Source: Smittia aterrima (taxonomy: Eukaryota > Arthropoda > Insecta > Diptera > Chironomidae). From it: a DNA stretch of 64,000 nt. Position 1 is the first letter of the stretch, and each line of letters starts with the position of its first letter. Shown here one piece after another: positions 47,668 to 58,335 of the stretch. The translations under genes and the position numbers were made by a program. The stretch spans positions 23,529,537 through 23,593,536 of the forward strand of contig CP093829.1 of NCBI GenBank assembly GCA_033063855.1. Reading direction: 5' to 3'. The notes beneath the pieces were generated by a model. That model was given only the letters and a program-made list of their open reading frames with translations. It made no database searches and had not been told where the DNA came from.

Positions 47668-48073
47668 AGAAAATTCTCTTTCTCTCGACTCAAGCGTGCA
47701 TAGAAAATTGCGGAACAGTTTGATGTCACTTCGAGTTCACAAAGAATTCCCAAAAGGGTTATCGGCTTGAAGACGGTTTGTTATAAATCAGAAAGATTGA
47801 AATGCCATCGACACAAATTTAATTAGACGATTAAGTAAAGTGCTCGGTAATTTGGGAGTTTCTTTCGATTTCTTTTTGTTCCCTCTTCTTACGTCGATTC
47901 ACAAAGAAAATAAAGTCGAGCGTTTAGAGCAATAAAGTCGACGATTTGTGCTTGCGGCGACGACTATCATGAAATCTGAAGAAGCAAAACAAATTAAAAA
48001 TTAATCGAGGCCAACTATCGAGAGAAACATAAAAAAATTATCCGGGATAAGAAAGCGCGTTGACAAGCGGATT
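47668..48073 (+). repeat. Long direct repeat, right copy, flanking the LRR-BTB gene
   Basis: 406-bp copy of 45749-46147 in the same orientation, about 98% identical. A 7-bp insertion relative to the left copy is at about 47858-47864. The 1520 bp between the copies (46148-47667) contains the LRR-BTB gene with about 200 bp on either side. Confidence 0.92.
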
Positions 48074-49411
48074 CTCTCTCAGGCATAGCAGCTCACAAAT
48101 CAATATTTACTTATCAATGAGCCAACTGAAATCGATCAAATTTGCATACGTGAAACTTCATCAGACTCAGAGGCTTATCGATGCTTTGCTTCGTATTTGG
48201 GAAAGCTCAAATGTAAATAGAAGTTGAGCGAGAGTCAATATAAATTATCCAAAACGCGATTGTCACCAGGTCAACTAGTTTAGCGGCCAAATCAGTGAAG
48301 ACCTTAATGAGTCTACGTCGATTTCGTTCTCACGACATTATAATTACAATGATGACATCGAGTTTCCGCCTTGCAAACGCGTTTTTTTTTCTTCTTTCGA
48401 GTTAACAAATTTCTTTCTCTTCGCAGCAAATTATCAAACAAACCGAAATAATTGACGACGTTGACGAAAAAGAATAATTCAGTTCTTTAAGTGGAAAACG
48501 AGGAATTCTTGAAAGTTTACGATCGTATGACAAACGGCGATTACAAAGCGAACTCCGATAACAAAAATATTTCTTCGAGGGTGTCCACAGGAGGCTTCTG
48601 AGTTAAACGTTTTTCGGGTGCAAAGCATTTCGACTTCGAAATGAATCGTAAAGTTTCATAACGCCTACGCTTTTGTCATAACTCACAGAAACAACATTTA
48701 AACGGTTGTCAAGAGCATTCGTAAAACAATATCGTTGAGAAGAGAGAGAGAACTAAATTAGTTTGTGATCTCGAGATTTCTTTCGCAATGCAATTTGAAA
48801 CTTGAGCTCACTCTTCCGAGTGAACAGGAACTTTATTAAATCTCATAATTGGATTGGATGACTCGTCTGAAGCAATTTTTTTCGCATCGAGTTAAGTGGA
48901 GGCTCGCTCGCGTTAATGAAGAATTAATTCAATGAAATCCCGGGAAGTGTTTGTTAACCAACTCAGCCGCGAAAGTTTCCTTTCTCTCGAAGCTCAACAG
49001 CAACCTGTAACCTATATTTTGAAGTCGTAAACTCGTAATTGCACTTAGACACGATAAAGCCTTCATGTTGCGATGTAGTTGAGAGGAATAACAACCTGCG
49101 GATATTTCTTTCGTTACAATTTAATTTCAGTGAAAGCTTGTTCCGACATGTCTCACCCTCGCTTTCAACCTGACGAGAAGTTGCTTTGTTATTCAAACTT
49201 TTAGGATGAAAATTCAATTGTTAGAAGAAGGAAAAGTTTGTTTAACCCGTTCTTGTGAAAAAGAGAAAACTGCCGTGAGGCTTTGTTAATTATACATACG
49301 GAAATACAGAAAGTTTGCCCTTAGAATGCCGTAAAAGTTTATCATGTGGGAAATGAATTTGATGATTCACAAAAATAAAGAAACTCACTTGAAACTCCTG
49401 ACAAACGTTTT
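48074..49411. other. Intergenic DNA between the two repeat-bracketed genes
   Basis: About 1.3 kb of AT-rich non-coding DNA. Open frames are short and lack domains. No RNA gene, transposon or further repeat was recognised. Confidence 0.45.
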
Positions 49412-49645
49412 TTTGTGGTTTGACCTTGAACTTTGAATCCCTGAAGTTGAAAGTTTCTGTCTCGGAAATTGTCAAACAGGAAAAAGCTTTTTTGTTTATT
49501 CAATTAGCGATTTATTGAAATTTATTTCTCTTATCAGCGACTGCGAAAATGTGTCATCGAAACCTCAACCAGAGTTCATCGTGGGAATCGAGCAGAAATT
49601 GATAGCAACTCTTTGGAAAGATTTTTTTGTTGTCCTGAGACTTTT
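49412..49645 (+). repeat. Long direct repeat, left copy, flanking F-box gene 2
   Basis: 49412-49566 matches 51240-51389, and 49574-49645 matches 51551-51619, in the same order and orientation. Identity is about 95% over the first block, with an indel in an A/T run, and nearly complete over the second. Between the blocks this copy has only 7 bp where the right copy has 161 bp. Weak similarity may continue to about 49672. Confidence 0.88.
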
Positions 49646-49706
49646 TAAATGTTTTTTTTTTGGAAATTCCTTTATTTAAAAGCTTATGTTTATAATAAAC
49701 AGTTTA

Positions 49707-50933
49707 TTACAAATCACTTTCGCGAATAGTGAAGACCTTAATGCTGAAACAAATATTGTCCACAATTTCTTCCACATCCTTTCTTTCGATTCCTTTTAAT
49801 TCACATAATCTTATTTCCTCAAACTTTCTTTTCATTGATTTCAAGATTTTAAGCTTTTCTTCGTCGATTTGGAATAGTTCAAAACGTTTTACGTTCGGCA
49901 TTGAGTCCAAGATAAATTTTAAACTGACAGCGCTAATCGAATGTCTCATTGTCAGATCAGTGATTGAAGTTGACATTAATTTTGGAGTTTCGTAGTTGGA
50001 AAATTCAAAAAAATCGTAGATGTGAAGAGTTTTGAGCTTTGGAAGTTTCATGATCACTTCAAAGATTTCTTTTTTGGGGCCTAAGTTGTAAATCGATAAC
50101 TCTTCAAGTTCATTTTGTGATCGAAGAAAGTTCCGGAAATTTGATTGACAAATGTCACGCTCAATATATATCTCCAGAATCTTCACCATAAATTTAAATT
50201 TTTTGTATGAATCATCTTCGAACAATTCATGACAATTTTGTACTCCAAGCTTGAGACATTTTAGGTTCACGAAATTTTCGAGCATTTTTCTTATAACATT
50301 TATATCAATGAAAAAATCCGAAAACTCAAGTGTTTCGATAGAATTCGAATTCATCAATAATTTTGCTAGAATTTCGCCATAGCCTGAGTTATAAAGTTCT
50401 ACTCGTACTTCTTTTAGCTTTGGAAATTTTAAAACTTTAAAATTTTCAATCTCCGAAGATTCACTTTCACTAAATTTGCTGTATCTTCCATATAACAGAT
50501 CGATATGAATGCTTTCTACTGATGATTCGATTGATGAAAAAAAGTTCCACATGTCAAGCAGTTTTCCGAAAGAAACACTTACGAATGAAAAGTTTTTCCA
50601 TTCAACAAAATTATTATGAAAAAGTTCAAGTTCCGATTTGCTTATGAGATGGTTGTCCAGGATCCATCCAGGATTTTCAACTACTCGTCGCACTTCAATG
50701 TTTTGATATTTTCTCGAGCTGTTCGATAGCAAATCAGAATCTTCTGGTTGCAGTTTATGATTCTCATGATCTAAAACAACTTTAATTTTCTTCATGAGAA
50801 CTTTCGACGAAGCGACGAAGTTGTAGTAACTTGGACTAACTTCCGTAACTGCTGTCAATTCTTTGCCGTTCAAATGATTGAAGACCATTTCGGGAAGGCC
50901 GAGAAAACGCGAGAAATATTCCAAAGGATCCAT
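49707..50933 (-). CDS. F-box/LRR-like protein, paralogue 2
   Basis: A single coding exon of 408 residues from the ATG at 50933. The frame is open 15 bp further to a TTG, which I do not take as the start. The F-box is at about residues 8-45 (LPEMVFNHLNGKELTAVTEV, then SPSYYNFVASS), followed by leucine-rich segments such as FPKLKEVRVEL and LPKLKTLHIYDF. It is clearly related to the gene at 5075-6358 (shared PL-YFSRFL, PEMV, NSSRKYQ-IE-RR, L-SMPNV). Upstream on the minus strand lies TTTTTAGATAAAA, also found before paralogue 1, so a 5' untranslated intron (donor near 51131) appears conserved. This argues for DNA-based duplication, not retroposition. It presumably acts as an SCF substrate receptor; the substrate is unknown. 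Confidence 0.78.
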   Translation of the reverse strand: MDPLEYFSRFLGLPEMVFNHLNGKELTAVTEVSPSYYNFVASSKVLMKKIKVVLDHENHKLQPEDSDLLSNSSRKYQNIEVRRVVENPGWILDNHLISKSELELFHNNFVEWKNFSFVSVSFGKLLDMWNFFSSIESSVESIHIDLLYGRYSKFSESESSEIENFKVLKFPKLKEVRVELYNSGYGEILAKLLMNSNSIETLEFSDFFIDINVIRKMLENFVNLKCLKLGVQNCHELFEDDSYKKFKFMVKILEIYIERDICQSNFRNFLRSQNELEELSIYNLGPKKEIFEVIMKLPKLKTLHIYDFFEFSNYETPKLMSTSITDLTMRHSISAVSLKFILDSMPNVKRFELFQIDEEKLKILKSMKRKFEEIRLCELKGIERKDVEEIVDNICFSIKVFTIRESDL

Positions 50934-51239
50934 TTTATAAACAGTCAACTGATTTTCTTGATCGTCACTTCACTAAAAACTTTTGTAGCTCCTGCTTCTT
51001 CTGAAGGTTTCTGCTTTAATGATTCTTTCTTAGGTGCAACTGAGCTTTCCTTTGTGATGCTAATTTTTATCTAAAAACGAAGAAGAATTGAAATAAAATT
51101 TCCAGAAAATGTTAATGCGAGAGATGTTACCTTCTCGAATGTTGAGATTGAAATGAGTCGTTCTCCTTTTAGTCTTTCATTTATCCTCAATTCTTATTAG
51201 AAGACAAATCCGCTTGTAAACTACAAAAGCAGTCTCTTA

Positions 51240-51619
51240 TTTGTGGTTTGACCTTGAACTTTGATTCCCTGAAGTTGAAAGTTTTTGTCTCGGATATTGT
51301 CGAACAAAAAAAAATTGTTTATTCAATTAGCGATTTATTGAAATGTATTTCTCTTATCAGCGACTGCGAAAATGTGTCATCGAAACCTCCAAACAACAGC
51401 AAAACTCATTTCAAACTGACCCGGGCAATCTGTTCACATCAAAGCTCGCAATAAAAACAAATTTGTTACATGAATGAGTTCACAAAGTTTGTATAATCAA
51501 ATCGGATAGATTTTTCAAGCCCAAAAAAGGTTTTTTGTAGTTAATGTGATGTTCATCGTGGGAATCGAGCAGAAATTGATAGCAACTCTTTGGAAAGATT
51601 TTTTTTGTCCTGAAACTTT
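51240..51619 (+). repeat. Long direct repeat, right copy, flanking F-box gene 2
   Basis: Matches 49412-49645 in two blocks (51240-51389 and 51551-51619) separated by a 161-bp segment, 51390-51550, that the left copy lacks. The 1594 bp between the copies holds F-box gene 2 and its presumed 5' untranslated exon and intron. Confidence 0.88.
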
Positions 51620-53017
51620 GTTCACAACATTTCTTTTTTGGAAGAAGCGTCAAACTGTAGGCGCCGCAGTTTCTTTCATTTGACTTTGCGTCACCAGAAA
51701 GTCTGCGACGGTTTATCAACAAAAACTCATGACTCGACATAATGAGCTCGGTTGTAAAATGTGTTTGCATTCACTTCCTTCGTCTTCAGCAATTCAGGTT
51801 GAACATTGGCAAATATTTGATTTCATTAAAATTATTTGGGTTAAAGTGTTTTTCCTTTTTATTTGCTTGGCAATGTTTCCAAGTCGTAAATTTCGAGTTT
51901 CTTATCAGAGAACTTGCAGAAACTTTTGATTTCAGTTCAACAACCGATGAGAAGTTTTTTGTTTAAAGTTATCGACGATAATCTCACTACAAAGAGAGGA
52001 CGTGCAGAGCATGATAGATTTCATTGACAAACAACAATCTCCTATTAAATCCTTCGTATGGTTGAGCTCGAAGGTGACATGCGAGAGGAAGTTGAGAATG
52101 TAAACATTCAATTATGGAAAATTATGGATGCGAAGGCGTCTAACATGCAAAACACGACACAGTGAGGAGAAAGGGAGGGTTGAATGTTGAATTAGTTCTA
52201 AGGCGACGATTTTTCCTTCCGGAAAAGAGAGAAACTCGAGAAGCGTGTAAAAATAAATTTTGCGTGAAAAATTGCCTGACAATAATTGCCTTGTTAACGC
52301 CGAACGCTCGAAGAGATCTGACTTATCGCATTAGAAGACTCTTCATCCCCGAATCTCATGTTTCATTGCTCATGTTAGGAGAATTAATCGTCCCTGAGAT
52401 TCTAAATGAATAAACCTTCCGAACTTCACCTCATTGTCTCTCAAGAGCTTTTCTTTTGGTTTGAGCTTCTCGATAAAGAAATGACGAGATCCAGTTAACT
52501 TTAGTTTATTAATATCGAGACAATTGAGCTTTCTTCTTGTTGTTAACATGCTTAAGATAATTAATAGTGATCCACTTAACACTTTAGCTTTAGTCTGAAA
52601 GCTTAATTAAGCTTTTTAAGAAAATTAAGTTCAAACCGAAAGAATCGCTGAAGTTCAAAAATTTAAAGTCAAGTTCAAAAATTGATCAAAGCTTCACAAA
52701 AATTTGACAATTAGGATCTTGCGAGAATTTTCTTTCATTCCGAGTTTAGCCGTCAACCTGACAACACGTTCAACTCTTAAGAGTCTTGCGGAAGTCGATT
52801 TATTCGAGAATAACAACTGAAGGTAAGGTAACGATCAAGTGATAAGGATTTGCTTGAGGGAATCGAAAGTTAGGATTCATCATAAATTTCCCGATCAAAG
52901 TTCTTTTGTCAATCGAAAAACGTGACAAATCATGGCCGACTCCGATCAGGTTCTCTCATTTTTTTAATCTTTCTCATTCAAAGATTCCAAGAAATTTCGG
53001 AACATTTAATCAGAACA
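51620..53017. promoter_or_regulatory. Upstream region of exuperantia
   Basis: 1.4 kb of non-coding DNA between the F-box repeat and the exu start. At 52932 an ATG in good context opens an 11-codon frame (MADSDQVLSFF) that ends before the exu ATG and is in a different frame. It may be an upstream open reading frame. No other coding exon seen. Confidence 0.45.
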
Positions 53018-54459
53018 ATGGGAGTCAAACTTGCTGAACCAACAATGAATGGCAATTACGTTTACGTTGGACTGGATCTTGACACAACAGGTCGTCGATT
53101 GATCGACGAGATTGTGAACATCGCAGCTTACACGCCGACCGCTCAGTATTCGCAGCATATTATGCCTTTGATGAATTTGAATCCTGGAGCTCGTCAGCGT
53201 CATCAGATCCGAGTTATCAACGTCGGATGCTTCCGCATGTTGAAGTCCATGCAAACGTACAAGGTAAAAAAAAAGTTCTTATCATGCGCTTCTAACCAAA
53301 ATTCATTCAATTGTTCTTTTCCCTTTGTCTCTTCAAACAGGTCATTAAGACAAAAACCGAAATCGCAGCACTCCTTGACTTCCTTGATTGGTTAGACGTC
53401 GTCAACACAAAGGATGGCGTGATTTTCGTTTATCACGACCAGCAGAAGTTTACTCCGTTCATGATGATCGAAGCAATGCGAAAATATCGTCTCCACGAAC
53501 GCTTCGAGAAGATCGTCAAGTCGTTCGTTAATGGATACGACTTGGCTGGGGAGAAACAAGGAGGGAACGGCGTCAGATATATCACCCTCTGCCAGAACTA
53601 CATGGTTCAAATGAAGCAGCTCGGAATGGAAGAGAAGGAGATCAACGAGTTTGAGGGTGATGCAACAGTTCGTGCTAAGCTTAGCTACGATATCGTCACA
53701 TTGATGGCACATGGAGGAGAGAAGAAAGATGTCGACGATGAGAAAATGGCCACCATCGTCAATGAATTTGTTCGTCAGAAGGCCATGCCTTTGTCATGCG
53801 AGATGGAAGAGATTGCTGAACAGGAGGAATGCATTACACGTCAATCGTCATTCCGTGAGATCTTCCGTGGCTACTTCCAGACTTCTCCTTATCATCGGTA
53901 AAATTTCTCAGTGAACTTTGATGAAACTAAATTTCTGACAAATGATTTTTCTTTTTCTTCCAACAGTCGTCGAGCTGTGACTTTCCGTCGCTTGTTGGCT
54001 GAAGCCAAACACGACTTGGATTCGCTCGCAAAGGTCTGGGAAGAAGGAAAGCAAGACGCCATCGCTGAAGTCGTCAAGAAGATCGAAGAATTGGCGGACA
54101 AGGCAGAAGATCAATTGGAATTGGTCGCACTTTTGGACTCGCACTTCGATCCTGATAAGAAAACCGTCAAGCCTATTGTTCAACGTCGTGAGAACAACAA
54201 CGAGCGAAACGGCAACATGCGTAATCAACCACGTCGTCGCCGAGCTCCGCGTGGTCGCAGCTACAACAAAGAAAACATGGGACCACGTTCTGACTCCCGT
54301 CGCAAGCGCTCAACCACTGATAAGCCAGGCATGAAGGGCAACGAGAACAATAACAACAATAATAATAACAACAACAACAACATGGATCAAAAGAACGGCG
54401 GAGCCATTCGTAAGCATCAACCAGTTGATGCTAATCAAAACGCCGTCATGGCTAATTAA
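53018..54459 (+). CDS. exu: Maternal effect protein exuperantia
   Basis: Three exons, 53018-53263, 53341-53897 and 53967-54459, give 431 residues. The N-terminal exonuclease-like domain begins YVYVGLDLDTTGRRLIDEIV and includes HIMPLMNLNPGARQRHQIRV with FRMLKSMQTYK. The SAM-like domain follows (RQSSFREIFRGYFQTSPYHR, then RRAVTFRRLLAEA). The C-terminus is Arg-rich with 12 consecutive Asn. In Drosophila Exu is an RNA-binding adaptor for bicoid mRNA localisation in oocytes and functions in spermatogenesis. The fold is a DEDDh exonuclease relative without activity. The start was chosen as the only in-frame ATG before the conserved block; the frame is open upstream without another ATG. It is shorter than the fly protein, mainly in low-complexity linkers. 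AATAAA at 54551-54556. Confidence 0.95.
54346..54381 (+). repeat. Asn-codon microsatellite in exu
   Basis: Twelve consecutive AAC/AAT codons near the exu C-terminus. AAC and AAT are mixed, so it is an old or interrupted repeat. It is a likely length-polymorphic site. Confidence 0.85.
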
Positions 54460-54862
54460 TCGTCGCCTACAATTGCATGCAAGGCACGTTGTAGAACAAG
54501 AAGAAACATAACATTTTATGTACAAAAGAAAGAAAAATTCCTAACTGATGAATAAAACAGAATTCCATTAAAAATATTTATTTTTGAATTCTCCCGCGCG
54601 AGCTTCAACCTCAGTTTCCCTTTTCGTTCCACTCAACTCAGTCAGCGAAGTTTACCATTTCCGTAAATTTCGCGAGAAAATCGCGATCGTTCAGTAATCC
54701 CGCGATTTTAAGACGGAAAGGAATATTATCTGAAGACACGGTGCGGTGATACGATTCGTCAATTACGTAGTTGTGTAGTTTAGAGAAAGAAAGAAAGTTC
54801 TTGTCGGAAATTATTAAAAAAATATTAAAAACGCCAAGTTAAAAGATATTTGAAGTTTCTAA
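54460..54862. promoter_or_regulatory. exu 3' untranslated region and Fem-1 promoter region
   Basis: About 400 bp between two + strand genes. The exu poly(A) signal is at 54551-54556. The remaining 300 bp precede the Fem-1 ATG at 54863 and probably contain its promoter. A CG-containing stretch lies at about 54590-54710. No TATA box recognised. Confidence 0.45.
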
Positions 54863-57800
54863 ATGAAAATGGCAATGAATGATGACACATCGTCATCGCA
54901 AATGGAATCAGATGATGTGATCGATAAGGACGAATTCCTTTATTCGATAAAAAAGAGAATTTACTTGCAAGCGAAAGAAGGATACGCAATCAACCTTCAA
55001 GTCCTTATCAGCAGAGTGGAATCCAATGAAATCAAGAATGTTCTAGTTAATCAGGCAAGTAATCACTCAAAGAGATGGAAATTTTCACGAATCATCTTCT
55101 ATTTCGCGGAAAACGCGCATTTTCTTTTATTTTTCGTTTTCCTCTAATGGCAATGAAAAAAATTCTTTTGACTTTAGAACCGGAACGCGTTTGAAAGGTC
55201 ATCAGTCGAACCAAAGAGTTCGTGACTTTACAGAAGAGTTTGACCATTCCAATCAAAATTACTTTTCTGTTGTCATCGTAAAAGATCGCGCGACACAAAG
55301 ATATTCGTCGATTGAATTAATTTTCAAAACATGTGAATCAGCTGATGAATATGCGCCGCATCTGTTTTAACAAACTTTCTCTCAATCAGCTATTAAAGTC
55401 GCCCACGCAAAAATATCGCAGCGAATGCTTCCTGCTTAGGCGACAGACCTTCATCATAAAGAGAGAGAAGCATAAACGAGTCCAAGCCTTTTCTCGAGCC
55501 AAGATTTTGCGCTCGTTGAAAATAAACATTAGCGATCGCTTTTCCAAACAAAGAAAACTTCGCATTGGGAAAATTCTGTCTCATCTCACACAAAGAATTG
55601 AAAAGCTCAAAGTTTAATAAGAAAATTGCGAATTGACTTTTAAAGCAAGTTCAAGAACGTTGACGAACAAAACCGAAATTAAGGTCGAATTGTTTGTATA
55701 GTTTTCCGCCTTTCTCTTAATCGCCTCTTGTCTGTTGTCCATATATCTCCACCTCGAGAAAAGAGAAAAATCAGCGAGACACCGCGAATTATAACGTAAA
55801 GCTTCTAAAAATACCTCAAAGCGTTTCATGTGAAATCGAAACGATTCATATTGCTCAGAGCCGCTCATCTCGTCTTTTATTTTCGGAAATAACCTTGATC
55901 GAGATGCTTTGTTTTATTATTGAAGTGAAAGCAATGATGCAGTCGTCTCGAGACTGTGTTGATAAGCTCTGTAACCCAAGCCAATTAAAAAAACGCTAAT
56001 TGATCTCACGCGAGACAACGAACTCTCGTAAGAACTTTACATACTGAGCTGATGACGGAAAAGACTTATGCCCGTCAAATGTTTCTTTTTCGAGTCTCAA
56101 GAAAAGTTCATTGATCGAGGTCAAGGAAAATTAATGATTTTGAATCTGAGAAAACTGCCGACGATGACGAATTTTTCTACGCATCAATTTTTGGAATCAA
56201 CGCACGAATCTTTAAAATTTATTCATCAGCTTTGAAAAATGCAAATTAAGCGGCGTTGAGTAATCAAGATAATTGTGAAGCTCTGTTTGAACCAAATATT
56301 TAACTTTTGATTCTTTTTTTCCAGGAATATTTCGAGGATGATGGACAAATCATGACTCCACTTGTAGCAGCTTGCCGATATGGTCGCGAAAAAGTTGTTG
56401 AACTGTTGCTGGCGAATTACAAAATCGATCTGGAAAAACGATGCACAGTCAGATTTGATGGACACATTGTTCACGGAGCTTCGGCTTTGTGGGTGGCAGC
56501 TGGCTCAGGTAAATTCAATTAACTTAAACAAATTTTGAAGCTTCAAATTCAATTTATATTTTAGGTCACTTAAATGTCATAAAACTGCTGGTCAAACATG
56601 GAGCTAATGTCAATCACAGAACTGACACAGATTCGACTCCTTTGCGCGCTGCTTGCTTCGATGGAAGGCTCGACATCGTTCAGTATCTTGTGAATCACAA
56701 AGCAGATGTGAATCTCCCCAACGCATACAACAACACTTGCCTCATGATTTCATCCTACAAAGGCCACCCGGATGTCGTTGAATATCTTCTCCAAAACGAA
56801 GCTCAACCGAATGACCAAGCAAACTGCAAAGCAACTGCACTTCATTACGCAAGCGAATCTGGACATTTAGAGATTTGCGTGATGCTCTTGAATTACGGTG
56901 GCGATGTTACAATAAAGAATGAATACGGAATGACGCCAGTTATCACTGCAGCTGAGAGGACTAAAGAAGAAGTTGTCGAAATGTTTTGTGACCGAAAGAA
57001 TTTGCTTTCAAGAGAAGAGAAGATTGACGCTTATGAGTTGATTGGCGCTTCGTTTGCCAACGATAAAGACAACTACAGTCTTTCAAAAGCTTTTCATTAT
57101 CTTTTGCTTGCTATGCAACTTCGTTATGATGACTTAGACTTCGTCATCAAGAAAGAACTTAAACCTCCGGTGCCTGCTTACGAGAATTGGATCGAATGCA
57201 TGACTTTGCAGGATTTGGTTGCGATTCAATGTTAGTAGAACAAATATTTTTGCTGTCATAAGCATTTTTGCTAATCGATCTACATTTCTAGATAATCACA
57301 ATTCACTTCACATGGAAGCTTTAACAGTTCGTGAGCGAATCCTTGGAGTTCACTGCCCTGAAGTCGCTCATCCCGTTGTCTTCCGCGGAGCAGTTTGTGC
57401 TGATAATGGAAGATTCGACAGATGCGAAGCTCTTTGGCTTCACGCTTTGGACTTGAGACAAGGAAATAACATCTCAGTCCAACGAGACTTGCTTCGCTTT
57501 GCACAGTTATTTAGCCAAATGATTCACGTCGAAACGATTGATTTAAGAGTTGGAAACGTTCTTTTGGTTCTTCAGTCAACGATCTTTGAGTTGGAGAGAA
57601 ATCAACAGAAGATGATCAATCCAGGGCCGAAAGATGATGTCGAAGTTATAATGGAAGAGTTTGAGACGAATATTTTCACTGCTTTATATCTTCTCACGAT
57701 CATGACGAAACTTATGAAGAAACGTCATACAAAAATCACAAGAGAGAATCTCAAGGATCTTTATCGAATGGTCTTCCAATTGAACCGAATGGATGCTAAG

Positions 57801-58335
57801 CTAAGAGACGGTCAGTCTCTCATTCACTTGGCAGTTAATGGAGTGTCTCCAGTCGATGACTTCCACACGTCAGATGTTTGCAAGTTCCCTTGTCTTGACA
57901 CAGTAAAACTTTTGCTTCATTGCGGTGCTTCCGTCGATTGCTTTGACTGCGAGCGTAACACTCCACTTCACACTCTTTCTGCAAGTTTTCAAGTCTTCCG
58001 GGTTGCGTCATCGGAACAGCTGTCGAAAGTGGAAGAGATCACAAAACTTTTCATTGATGCTGGAATCCATCTCGACAGCGTTAACTGTGACGGTCAAACT
58101 GCATCGAGCAATTGCTCTTCAAGTAAGTTTTTCTCATTCAAAAAGTTCAAGTTTCTCATAACGAATAATCATTGCAGATCACCTCGAAGCTTTCATAAAA
58201 CGATATGAAGTTAAATCTACATCACTCAAGTGTCTCGCTTCACGAGTCATCGCTCAACAGCGAATCGAGTACCGTAACAATGTTCCTGTAAATCTGGAAA
58301 AATTCATCCGGCTTCATTCAGCAGACAAGCTCTAA
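54863..58335 (+). CDS. Fem-1: Fem-1 homologue (FEM1B-like), CUL2 ubiquitin ligase substrate receptor
   Basis: Five exons, 54863-55054, 56325-56508, 56565-57230, 57292-58122 and 58178-58335, give 676 residues (human FEM1B 627). N-terminal ankyrin repeats include TVRFDGHIVHGASALWVAAG, STPLRAACFDGRLDIVQYLV and ATALHYASESGHLEICVMLL. The Fem-1-specific middle part has LIGASFANDKDNYSLSKAFH and RERILGVHCPEVAHPVVFRG. Further ankyrin-like repeats follow (LIHLAVNGVSPVDDFHTSDV, closest to FEM1B). The C-terminal VHL-box reads LKCLASRVIAQQRIEYRNNV. Fem-1 proteins present C-terminal degrons to CUL2-RBX1. Intron 1 (1270 bp) begins CAG|GCAAGT, a GC-AG intron; only that site gives a phase-0 junction with the AG acceptor at 56324. 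AATAAA at 58451-58456. Confidence 0.93.

Noticed and set aside
45749..48073. Interpretation of the direct repeats as LTRs of a retroelement carrying the BTB gene
   Set aside because: No TG...CA ends, no short target duplication outside, no primer-binding site or polypurine tract seen, no gag/pol remnant, and the repeats around F-box gene 2 are unrelated to these.
52162..52413. 83-codon + strand frame between the F-box repeat and exu
   Set aside because: It starts at GTG, lacks a domain, and has no splice or promoter context.
52932..52964. ATG with good context as the exu start codon
   Set aside because: Its frame ends after 11 codons. The donor-like GT at 52950 has no acceptor of matching phase before the conserved exu block, so the ATG at 53018 was preferred.
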